Made by a program: the position numbers and the translations under genes
The notes under the pieces: model-generated
Told to the model about the DNA's origin: nothing
Seen by the model: the letters and a program-made list of their open reading frames with translations, nothing else
The model's database searches: none
NCBI RefSeq assembly: GCF_900103585.1
Contig: NZ_FNHV01000009.1
Span: forward strand, 216,052-280,051
DNA from: Streptomyces sp. cf386
GTDB taxonomy: Bacteria; Actinomycetota; Actinomycetes; Streptomycetales; Streptomycetaceae
Direction of reading: 5' to 3'
Length of the DNA: 64,000 bases
Shown: positions 34,453 through 42,255 of the stretch, in pieces
How positions within the stretch are numbered: position 1 is the stretch's first letter
Layout: the number at the start of each line of letters is the position of its first letter

Positions 34453-35532
34453 CTACGGCAGTGGGGTCGCCATGGGCGCGGGGAGCGAGGCGGACGGTAC
34501 GGCGGTGGAGGCGTCCGGGATCGCCGGGGGTGCCGTGTCCGTCGGAACGGCGGAGGACGTGACCGGCAGGCCGGGGAGCTCGGGCAGCTCCGGGACGTCG
34601 GGCACCTGGGGGACCTCCGGCGCGGACAACACCGGCAGCGGGGACACGGAGACCTCCGGGACGTCCGGCAGCGACGGCACGGTGAGCGGCAGGGACGATT
34701 CGCCCGCCGGGGACTCGGCTGCTCTCCGTTCGGCCGACGTGACTGTGGGCTTGTTCCCCTGAGGTGTACGTCCTTCGCCACCACCGTCCGGCCGCACCGC
34801 CTCCGGACCCGGCGAGGCGACGGCGGGCCGAGGCGCCGTACCGCCCCCGCCGCCACTGCCGTCGAGGGCGTACGGCAGCACGAACCCCGCAACCGCCAGG
34901 GTCGCCGCAGTCGAGGCCACCGCCAAGGCCGGGCCCTTGCCGGCCGGCCTCGGCCGCCCCCACCCGATCAGGAACAGCACGCACCCGAGCGTCGCGGCGA
35001 GCGACTGCCGCAGCGTCCGCCGGGCCCGGGCGAGCAGTGACTCGACGGTCCGGTAGCTCAGCCCCATCCGGACGGCGACCTGGCCGACGTCCAGGTCCTC
35101 CGACTTCAGCCGCAGCGCCTCGGCCTGCCGCGCGGGCAGCTCACCACTGCGCACCGCCAGCCACTTCGCCTCGGCCCGGTCGCAGACCGCCTCCTCGACG
35201 GGCACCGGCCCGGGGGCGATGAGGGTAGGGCTCGTGCGCACCTGTGCCTCACGGTTCACCTGCCGGTAGCGGTCGACGCAGATCCGCATCGTGACCGTCG
35301 TCAGCCACGCGGCGAGCCGTTCGTCGTCCAGGTCCGGCCGCTCGGCGGCGCGCAGCATCGCCTCGTGCACCGCGTCCTCGGCGTCCTCCGCGCTCACCGA
35401 CCTGCGCCGGGCCACCTTGAGCAGCTGCTCGCGGTGGCTCCACATGAGCTGCCAACGGTCGTCGTCGGCGTCCATCTCCGCAGGCGCCGCGGGTGTCTGT
35501 GTGCTCATGTCCGCAGGCATGTCCGTCGCCAT
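34453..35532 (-). CDS. ECF sigma factor with membrane anchor and proline-rich tail
   Basis: 359 aa from ATG 35532. Region 2 covers about residues 30-95 (SAEDAEDAVHEAMLRAAE, RICVDRYRQ) and region 4 about 125-180 (LPARQAEALRLK, VRMGLSYRTVESLLARARR). This is then followed by one or two hydrophobic segments (about 179-191 and 201-222), a Gly-rich linker and ~135 residues of Pro/Val/Ser-rich sequence with many PxxP steps. The hydrophobic part would tether the sigma domains to the membrane with the tail outside, perhaps replacing a separate anti-sigma factor; no anti-sigma gene is adjacent. Located between two transcription units that share a promoter-like element. Confidence 0.87.
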   Translation of the reverse strand: MATDMPADMSTQTPAAPAEMDADDDRWQLMWSHREQLLKVARRRSVSAEDAEDAVHEAMLRAAERPDLDDERLAAWLTTVTMRICVDRYRQVNREAQVRTSPTLIAPGPVPVEEAVCDRAEAKWLAVRSGELPARQAEALRLKSEDLDVGQVAVRMGLSYRTVESLLARARRTLRQSLAATLGCVLFLIGWGRPRPAGKGPALAVASTAATLAVAGFVLPYALDGSGGGGGTAPRPAVASPGPEAVRPDGGGEGRTPQGNKPTVTSAERRAAESPAGESSLPLTVPSLPDVPEVSVSPLPVLSAPEVPQVPDVPELPELPGLPVTSSAVPTDTAPPAIPDASTAVPSASLPAPMATPLP

Positions 35533-35587
35533 GAGGGCCCCTTCGCTCTCACCCCACCGGTCTCGTGCCGTCCGGCGGGGGGCGACA

Positions 35588-36658
35588 TTACCGCCGAGTA
35601 TCGGCGGTTGTGGAGGGGGAGGCGGGCATCGATTCCACGCCGTTACTGGTCAGCGGGGCGCCGCCGGACAGCAGGTCGTCGCCGGGGAGCTCGATGTCCG
35701 GGGCGGGGAGGGGGAGTTGTGGAATCCCGGTCTCCTCGGGGGCGGTGGCGGGACGGGACGTGGCGGGGGACGGAGAAGCGGGAGCCGGCGGAGTGCGGGA
35801 CGGGGTGGTGCTCGGACGGGCGGTGGGGGTCGGTGCGGCCTCGTCCGGCTTGCCCGGTGAGGGCGACGGCTCGGGGCGTACCGACGAACCGGCGGAGCCG
35901 TCCGGCACCACCCGGTGCCCGTCGAGGAAGTACGTGTACCAGGCCCGGACCGTGCGCAGATAGGCAGCCGAGTGGTTGTAGCCGAGGATCGCCCGGTCCA
36001 GCTCGGCCGGGACGGACAGATCCCTTCCGCCCGCGCACAGGTAGCGTCCGGCGGCGAGAGCCGCGTCGAAGACGTTGTTCGGATCCGTACGCCCGTCGCC
36101 GTTGCCGTCCGCGCCCCAGCGGGCCCAGGTCGACGGGATGAACTGCATGGGCCCCACCGCGCGGTCGTACGTCATGTCCCCGTCGTGGGCGCCGCCGTCG
36201 GTGTCCCGGATCAGCGCGTAGGCCACGCCGTCCAGCCGTGGCCCGAGGATCGGCGTCACGGTCGTACCGTCCGACGCCACCCGGCCGCCCCGCGCCTGCC
36301 CGGACTCCACCTGCCCGATCGCCGCGAGCAACTGCCACCGCAGCCGACAGCCGGGCGCCTCGCGCGAGAGGCGCGCCTCCGCCCGCCGGTACGCGGCGAA
36401 CACGCTTGCCGGAAGCGCGGCGCCGACCTCCGCTGGTGCCTTGTCGCCGTGGGGCTGTCCGGTTCGCAGGGGTGGCAGTTCGGTGCGGTACGGGGTGTCG
36501 CCGGAGACGCTCGGTCCGTGCTCGGTGGGTGTCTGCCCCGGTACCGGCGCCGAGGCCCGTGCCGGGGCCGCCCCCGGCGCCTGTGACGCGGTCAGCGCGA
36601 CCATCGCCGCGATCGCGGCCGCCGTACCTCTGACGGTTCTGACTCCGTGCCCTGCCAC
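35588..36658 (-). CDS. Secreted lytic murein transglycosylase
   Basis: 356 aa from GTG 36658, preceded by GGGGAGGGG. A signal peptide (about residues 10-35) leads to a MltB/SLT2-type domain: LLAAIGQVESG with the catalytic Glu, ILGPRLDG, YDRAVGPMQFIPSTWARWG, DGNGDGRTDPNNVFDAALAA and ILGYNHSAAYLRTV. The C-terminal ~100 residues are a Ser/Thr/Pro-rich tail, probably spanning or binding the wall. It cleaves peptidoglycan glycan strands with formation of anhydro-muropeptides. A promoter-like element shared with the Mce operon is 32 bp upstream. Confidence 0.9.
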   Translation of the reverse strand: MAGHGVRTVRGTAAAIAAMVALTASQAPGAAPARASAPVPGQTPTEHGPSVSGDTPYRTELPPLRTGQPHGDKAPAEVGAALPASVFAAYRRAEARLSREAPGCRLRWQLLAAIGQVESGQARGGRVASDGTTVTPILGPRLDGVAYALIRDTDGGAHDGDMTYDRAVGPMQFIPSTWARWGADGNGDGRTDPNNVFDAALAAGRYLCAGGRDLSVPAELDRAILGYNHSAAYLRTVRAWYTYFLDGHRVVPDGSAGSSVRPEPSPSPGKPDEAAPTPTARPSTTPSRTPPAPASPSPATSRPATAPEETGIPQLPLPAPDIELPGDDLLSGGAPLTSNGVESMPASPSTTADTRR

Positions 36659-36689
36659 GTGCTGTTCCCCTCCCCGCAGACTGCTGTCG

Positions 36690-36723
36690 TCTGCTCTACG
36701 GGGCAGGGCGGCCGGTCCGTCGC
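36690..36723 (-). promoter_or_regulatory. Candidate ECF-type promoter of the transglycosylase gene
   Basis: Second copy of the 34-bp element at 34327-34360: GCGACGGAC, spacer, CCCCGTAGAGCAGA on the minus strand. 31 nt separate it from GTG 36658. An inverted repeat (GCAGACTGCTGTCGTCTGC) overlaps its downstream end. Confidence 0.6.
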
Positions 36724-36742
36724 GCGGTTTGTGCGCGTGCCG

Positions 36743-37795
36743 CTACGGCGAATTCCGCACCCCGCTCAACGTCTCCTCCGCCCGCTGGTCCACGAGGTGC
36801 GTCACCAGATGCTGCGCCGCCCCGAACAGCACCGCCCAGCCGAGGATCTGTGCGGAACTGTCGAGGTTGCTCAGACCCGGGACGAAGGCCGCCTTGATGA
36901 GCACGATTCCGGCCAGCGCGGACAGCGCGCCCATCGGGAACTTCAGTACCGCCGCGGCGAGCGGGAGGCGGAACTGATAGGGATGCGCGTTGCTCTCGTG
37001 GAGGCGGCGGACCGCGGTGACCACGGTCAGGGCCGCGCCGATGAGGCCCGCGCACTCGACGGTCAGAACGTCGAGGCGGTCCGAGTAGTCGCTGGTGATG
37101 ACGTCCGTGGGGGCGGCGGTCTTGAGCGCCGGGGGTGGGCCCAGGTACGGGACCCGGTGCTCGCCGGTGGGGCACACCACACGATTGCCGGGCGGCTGGG
37201 GGCGGAAGCACAGGTCCACGGACGCCTTGTCGAAGTACCCCCACAGCGCGAGCACGATGACGCCTAGGGTCGCCGCTCCCGTGAAGATCCACAGCAGGTC
37301 CGCCATGACACGCACCCGCCGGTACTTGCCGCCCAGCGAGGCGTAGGCGAACGCGAGCGCCCGGACCAGGGTGGTGCGGTCCTGGTCCGTGAGGGGCGCC
37401 TCGCCGGAGTCGACCTTCTCGGCGAGGTCCTCCACGGCCTGCCGCTGCGGACTGCCCTCCGAAAGGTGCCGTCGCACCATGCCCCGGATCTCGGGGGTTC
37501 TCGCCCGGAGCTCGTCGTCGGAGGCGAGGGAGAGGAGGTCGGCCTCGGCGGCCCGGACGTTCGACCAGACGCGTTCCAGAGTGCCGGACCTCGGCCGGAA
37601 CCTCGTCGCGCTCAGACACGCCTCCTCGGCCTCCCGGAGATGCTGTCTCGCCCCGTCGAGCACCACCCTGCGCCGATCGCCGTCGTCCCCCGCGACACGG
37701 CACTCCTCTTTCGCCAGCTGGGTTCGGAGTCGGGAGATCACGGTCAGCGGCAGTTCTCGCCAGGACGCGAGATTGTTCCTCTGCCCCGTGGACAT
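36743..37795 (-). CDS. Hypothetical membrane protein
   Basis: 350 aa from ATG 37795, chosen for GGAGG about 7 nt upstream rather than the longer frame from GTG 37912. The N-terminal ~165 residues are helical and charged. Four hydrophobic segments follow: LLWIFTGAATLGVIVLALWG, a central LTVECAGLIGAALTVVTAV, LAAAVLKFPMGALSALAGIV, and ILGWAVLFGAAQHLVTHLV. The first loop (about 200-245) has two Cys (DLCFRPQ, VVCPTG) that may form a disulfide. No family recognised. Upstream of the transglycosylase on the same strand. Confidence 0.65.
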   Translation of the reverse strand: MSTGQRNNLASWRELPLTVISRLRTQLAKEECRVAGDDGDRRRVVLDGARQHLREAEEACLSATRFRPRSGTLERVWSNVRAAEADLLSLASDDELRARTPEIRGMVRRHLSEGSPQRQAVEDLAEKVDSGEAPLTDQDRTTLVRALAFAYASLGGKYRRVRVMADLLWIFTGAATLGVIVLALWGYFDKASVDLCFRPQPPGNRVVCPTGEHRVPYLGPPPALKTAAPTDVITSDYSDRLDVLTVECAGLIGAALTVVTAVRRLHESNAHPYQFRLPLAAAVLKFPMGALSALAGIVLIKAAFVPGLSNLDSSAQILGWAVLFGAAQHLVTHLVDQRAEETLSGVRNSP

Positions 37796-38017
37796 CCGGG
37801 CCTCCGTGACTTCCCTCGCGGAAGTCCAGTACGACACGACCGCGGCCCGTACGGCGAGGTGACTGCTCCCCACGGGTGACGGCGACGGCCCGGGCCCGCC
37901 CGGGCCGTCCACCCCCGCGCGTCACCGTTCCGGACCCTTCCTGGAGGCCGGACCTCCGGGCTTCCTCTATTCAGGAGGTATGCAGGAGAGACCACCCCGG
38001 AGCGCTGGAGGCACGGC

Positions 38018-39520
38018 GTGGACAACAACCCCAGACTCCCCCTCGTCTACGTCCGCGGCTTCGCCGGCGGCACCCGCGGTATCGACAAGGCCGTCGACGA
38101 CCCCTTCTACGGCTTCAACGAGGGCTCCACCCACATCCGCGTCGGCGCCCGCAACCAGCCCTACTTCCACCAGTTCGAGAGCCCGCTGCTGCGCCTGCTG
38201 CGCGAGGAGGGCTACGAACTGCTCGTGAAGGGGGACCAGGCGGCCTATCTCGCCGAGCACACGGAGATTCCCGCCAACACCGTCTGGATCCACCGCTTCT
38301 ACGACCGCTCGGCGACCACCTGGGGCGGCAGCGCCCAGGAGTACCGGCTGGAGAACGCCGCCGCCGACCTGCTCGACCTCGTCGACCGGCTCCGCGAGAA
38401 GACCGGCGCGCCCGCCGTGAACCTGGTGGCTCACTCCATGGGCGGCCTGATCTGCCGGTGTCTGCTGCAGAAGGTCCTGCCGGACCGGGGGCGCGGCGCG
38501 GACTGTGTCGCGAAGCTGTTCACCTACGGCACCCCGCACGGCGGTATCACCTTCGACCTCGGGGGCGGGCTGTTCGAGCGGGTCCGGGACAAGCTCGGCA
38601 TCCAGGGCGCGGACATCTTCGGACCCCGGCGGATGTACGAGTACCTCACTCCGCAGGCCGAGCTGGACCCGGACGGCCCGCCCCGGGGCTGGGACGCCCG
38701 GGAGATGCCCCAGGGGCCGGGGACGCTGCCCGTCGAACGGGTCTTCTGCCTGGTCGGCACCGACCCGGCCGACTACGACGTCGCCCTCGGTCTGTCCGCG
38801 GCGGCCGTCGGACCGCACAGCGACGGGCTCGTGCAGATCGAGCGGGCGTATGTGCCGGGGGCGCAGCGCGCCTTCGTGCACCGCAGTCACAGCGGGCGCT
38901 ACGGCATGGTCAACTCCGAGGAGGGCTACCAGAACCTGCGGCGGTTCCTCTTCGGGGACACCCGGATCGAGGCCTCGCTGGTCGACTACCGGCTGCCCGG
39001 CGACGACGACCTCGTGTGGCAGGGCGATGTGCGGCTGTCGGTGCGCGGGCTGCCCGTGGTGATGCACGAGCGACTCGCCGCCCACTGGTGTCCGATCCAG
39101 CTCGACCCGCCCGCCGAAGGGCAGCAGGGGGCGCCGGTCACGCTGGCCACCACCTTTCTCAACAGCGGTCTGCGACAGGCGACCGACGAACCCATGCGGT
39201 TCATCCTCGAACTGCGGCTCATCTCGCTGCGCGAGCGGCGCGGCATCCTCAGCCTCGGCGACCACCTGGAGCAGACCGCCGACTTCGCCGACACCCTCGT
39301 CATCGACGTCGGCACACCGCAGGCCGGCCCCGGCATCTGGGCCACCTGGAACTCGGAGATCGAGGGCGCCATCCGCGACCACCGCGTCGCCGGAACGCCC
39401 CGCGTCGACGAGGACCCCGCCCCCGGCCGCTGGGTCGCCCACATCGCACTGCCCGCCACCGCCGCACCGCTCCTCGGCGGCGACGCGCGGATCCGGCTCG
39501 TCGCCACGCCCTGGACATGA
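38018..39520 (+). CDS. Alpha/beta-hydrolase, lipase/PGAP1-like
   Basis: 500 aa from GTG 38018 with GGAGG about 7 nt upstream. The nucleophile elbow AHSMGG (Ser about 139) lies after VNLV, and TYGTPHGGI follows as in bacterial lipases and PGAP1-like esterases. A likely catalytic His is in HRSHSGRYG (about 290). LVYVRGFAGG at the N-terminus forms the oxyanion strand. The C-terminal ~170 residues form a second, beta-rich domain of unknown role. No signal peptide is seen, so it is probably cytoplasmic. Monocistronic and divergent from the 36743-37795 gene. Confidence 0.82.
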   Translation: MDNNPRLPLVYVRGFAGGTRGIDKAVDDPFYGFNEGSTHIRVGARNQPYFHQFESPLLRLLREEGYELLVKGDQAAYLAEHTEIPANTVWIHRFYDRSATTWGGSAQEYRLENAAADLLDLVDRLREKTGAPAVNLVAHSMGGLICRCLLQKVLPDRGRGADCVAKLFTYGTPHGGITFDLGGGLFERVRDKLGIQGADIFGPRRMYEYLTPQAELDPDGPPRGWDAREMPQGPGTLPVERVFCLVGTDPADYDVALGLSAAAVGPHSDGLVQIERAYVPGAQRAFVHRSHSGRYGMVNSEEGYQNLRRFLFGDTRIEASLVDYRLPGDDDLVWQGDVRLSVRGLPVVMHERLAAHWCPIQLDPPAEGQQGAPVTLATTFLNSGLRQATDEPMRFILELRLISLRERRGILSLGDHLEQTADFADTLVIDVGTPQAGPGIWATWNSEIEGAIRDHRVAGTPRVDEDPAPGRWVAHIALPATAAPLLGGDARIRLVATPWT

Positions 39521-39581
39521 GGCGGTGAGGGACCTCATCTGCGGTTACTTGCCTCAGGCAACCCGCAGGTAAGGTGGCCGT

Positions 39582-40286
39582 ATGCCGAAGCCGCCGTCTC
39601 CCGACGCGGTGCCGGATGTTCTGCTCGTCGTCGGCGATCCCCGTACGTCCGAGCCGCTCTCCGCGATGCTGGAGCTCGCCGGCTACCGGACCGCCACGGT
39701 GGACCGCGCGACCGAGGCCGACGACCTGCTCACCGAGCGCCGGTTCGATCTGGTCATCCTCGATGTGACGTTGGCGGACACCGAAACGCTCAAGCACAGC
39801 CGCCGGCTTCTCGCCGCCGACCGCCCGGCCGTCCTGTTGCTCACCGGAGCCGGCGAGTTCCTCGGCAGTCTTCCCGGCGGCAGCCCGTCCGGAGGCGGCG
39901 CGGTGGCCCGTCCGGTCAAGGTCGCCGATGTCCTGGCCCGGGCACGGCAGTTGGTACGGAGCGGTGAGCCGGTGGCCGCGTGGGACGGCGCGCTGCGCTA
40001 CGGCGACCTCGTACTGGACGACGCCACCCGCCGGGCCCGCCGCGGCGAGCGCACCATCGAGCTCACGCCCGCCGAATACCGCCTGCTGCGCTGCCTGCTG
40101 GTCAACGCCGAACGCGTGCTCTCCAAGGAGCAGATCGGGCGGCACGTCTGGGACGACCCGCCGACCGACGGCGCCGTCGAGCGGCTTGTCTCCCGGCTGC
40201 GTCGCAAGGTGAACGGGGAGCAAGCGGCGCTGATCCACACGCGCAGGGGCTTCGGCTACTGGCTGGGCAGTTCCGCACAACCGTAA
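39582..40286 (+). CDS. OmpR/PhoB-type response regulator with atypical receiver
   Basis: 234 aa from ATG 39582. The N-terminal receiver-like domain keeps LVILDVTLAD (Asp in the phospho-acceptor place). It lacks the usual acidic pair after the first strand (VVGDP instead of VDDD/VEDD) and the conserved Lys-Pro: ARPVKVADVL has Arg-Pro. The C-terminal winged-helix domain is standard (IELTPAEYRLLRCLLVNAER, RLVSRLRRKV, RRGFGYWL). No histidine kinase is adjacent. It may work without normal phosphorylation. Confidence 0.88.
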   Translation: MPKPPSPDAVPDVLLVVGDPRTSEPLSAMLELAGYRTATVDRATEADDLLTERRFDLVILDVTLADTETLKHSRRLLAADRPAVLLLTGAGEFLGSLPGGSPSGGGAVARPVKVADVLARARQLVRSGEPVAAWDGALRYGDLVLDDATRRARRGERTIELTPAEYRLLRCLLVNAERVLSKEQIGRHVWDDPPTDGAVERLVSRLRRKVNGEQAALIHTRRGFGYWLGSSAQP

Positions 40287-40425
40287 GGGACGTGTGTCCT
40301 GGCTCACACCGATCGCGTGTCCGGGATATGTCTGGGAGCTGTCAGCCCACTTCGCTTCACTGGTCTCGACTTCCCCTGTCCCGGCCCTCCCCACGGCCGG
40401 CCCCACGACCGAGGAGAGCACGCCC

Positions 40426-42255
40426 GTGCCCGAGCCGCAGCCCCTGAACCAGGACCTGGACCTGGACCTGGACTTCGACCCCGAAGCCCTGCGCGCCAAA
40501 TACCGCGCCGAGCGCGACCGCCGCATCCGCCCCGACGGCGGCGCACAGTACCGGCACCCCACTGGCGAGTTCGGCGCGTACGACGAAGACCCCCACGCCG
40601 ACCCGGAGTTCACCCGCGCGCCCCTGCACGACCGCGTCGAGGCCGTGGTCGTCGGCGGCGGGTTCGGCGGGCTGCTGGCCGGGGCGCGGCTGCGGCAGGC
40701 GGGGGTGCAGGAGATCCGGGTCGTCGAGAAGGGCGCGGACTTCGGCGGCACCTGGTACTGGAACCGGTACCCGGGCATCCACTGCGACATCGAGTCGTAC
40801 ATCTACCTCCCGCTGCTCGAAGAGCTCGGCTACGTCCCGAAGTGGAAGTACGCCCCCGGCGAGGAGATCCACGAGCACGCGCGGGCCATCGCCCGCCACT
40901 TCGGCCTCTACGACCAGGCCTGCTTCCAGACCCAGGTCACCGAACTGCGCTGGGACGACGAGCAGTCGGAGTGGGAGGTCGCCACCGACCGCGGCGACCG
41001 CATCCGCGCCCGCTACGTCGTCGTCTCCAGCGGCACCCTCAGCCAGGCCAAACTCCCCGGCATCCCCGGCATCGAGACCTTCCGCGGGCACACCTTCCAC
41101 ACCAGCCGCTGGGACTACGACTACACCGGCGGCGACGCGACCGGCGGCCTCACCGGCCTCGCCGACAAGCGTGTCGCCCTGATCGGCACCGGCGCCACCG
41201 CCATCCAGGTCGTACCGCACCTCGGGGCCGACGCAGCGCAGGTGTACGTCTTCCAGCGCACCCCGTCCTCCGTCGACGTGCGCGGCAACCGGCCGACCGA
41301 TCCGCAGTGGGCCGAGTCGCTGGAGCCGGGCTGGCAGCGGCGCCGTATGGAGAACTTCCTGAAGATCGTCACCGGCGTCCGGGCGGACGAGGAGGATCTG
41401 GTGAACGACGCCTGGACGTCCAGCGCCCGGCTCCAGGAGAAGCTCATCCCGACCAACGCCTACGCGGACGTCCCGGCCGAGGAGCGCGAACTCGCCTACG
41501 AGATCGCCGACTTCCAGAAGATGAACGAGCTGCGCTCCCGTGTCGAAACGGTCGTCGAGGACCCGGAGACCGCCGAGAAGCTCAAGCCCTGGTACCGCTA
41601 CATGTGCAAGCGGCCCACGTTCAGCGACCAGTACCTCCAGACCTTCAACCGGCCCAACGTCACCCTCGTCGACACCGCCGACACGCACGGCGTCGAGCGG
41701 ATCACCGAGAACGCCGTCGTGGTGGGCGGGACGGAATACGAGGTCGACTGCGTCATCTTCGCCACCGGCTTCGACGTCGGCAGGTCGGGCGTCCTGTCCG
41801 GCAAGCTCCCCGTGTACGGGCGGGGCGGCGCCGGTCTGCTGGAGACCTGGATGACCGAGGGCCTCAAGACGCTGCACGGCTTCACCACCCGCGGCTTCCC
41901 CAACTTCTTCCAGCTCGGCCCGATGCAGAACGCCTCCGCCGTCAACTACGTCCACATCCTCGACGAACAGGCCACGCATGTCGCGGAGGTCGTCGCGGAG
42001 GCCCGCAAGCGCGAGGCCCGGTACGTCGAGCCGACCGCCGAGGCGCAGGACGCCTGGGTGGCGACGGTCCGTCAGAAGGCGCCCGACCTCTACAAGTTCC
42101 AGGCCGAGTGCACGCCCGGGTACTACAACAACGAGGGCAGCCCGAGGGAGCGCAGCGAGTCGTACGGCGACGGACCGGTCGCCTTCCACGAGCTGCTGCG
42201 GCGCTGGCGTGCGGAGGGCGGCATGCGTGAGGTTCTGACCGAGAGCGAGGGGTGA
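40426..42255 (+). CDS. Flavin-dependent Baeyer-Villiger-type monooxygenase
   Basis: 609 aa from GTG 40426, which has GAGGAG about 8 nt upstream; the frame is open further upstream but lacks a site. FAD-binding GGGFGG, the Baeyer-Villiger signature FRGHTFHTSRW (F-x-G-x3-H-x3-W), and the NADPH-binding GTGATAIQ are all present, followed by FATGFDVG. Such enzymes insert oxygen next to a ketone to give esters or lactones; substrate not predictable. Coupled by GTGA overlap to a beta-propeller protein of the lactonase type, which could act on a lactone product. An N-terminal extension of ~75 residues precedes the first Rossmann fold. Confidence 0.9.
   Translation: MPEPQPLNQDLDLDLDFDPEALRAKYRAERDRRIRPDGGAQYRHPTGEFGAYDEDPHADPEFTRAPLHDRVEAVVVGGGFGGLLAGARLRQAGVQEIRVVEKGADFGGTWYWNRYPGIHCDIESYIYLPLLEELGYVPKWKYAPGEEIHEHARAIARHFGLYDQACFQTQVTELRWDDEQSEWEVATDRGDRIRARYVVVSSGTLSQAKLPGIPGIETFRGHTFHTSRWDYDYTGGDATGGLTGLADKRVALIGTGATAIQVVPHLGADAAQVYVFQRTPSSVDVRGNRPTDPQWAESLEPGWQRRRMENFLKIVTGVRADEEDLVNDAWTSSARLQEKLIPTNAYADVPAEERELAYEIADFQKMNELRSRVETVVEDPETAEKLKPWYRYMCKRPTFSDQYLQTFNRPNVTLVDTADTHGVERITENAVVVGGTEYEVDCVIFATGFDVGRSGVLSGKLPVYGRGGAGLLETWMTEGLKTLHGFTTRGFPNFFQLGPMQNASAVNYVHILDEQATHVAEVVAEARKREARYVEPTAEAQDAWVATVRQKAPDLYKFQAECTPGYYNNEGSPRERSESYGDGPVAFHELLRRWRAEGGMREVLTESEG

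Noticed and set aside
40294..40425. N-terminal extension of the monooxygenase from 40294
   Set aside because: No ribosome site and no family similarity; GTG 40426 has a good site.
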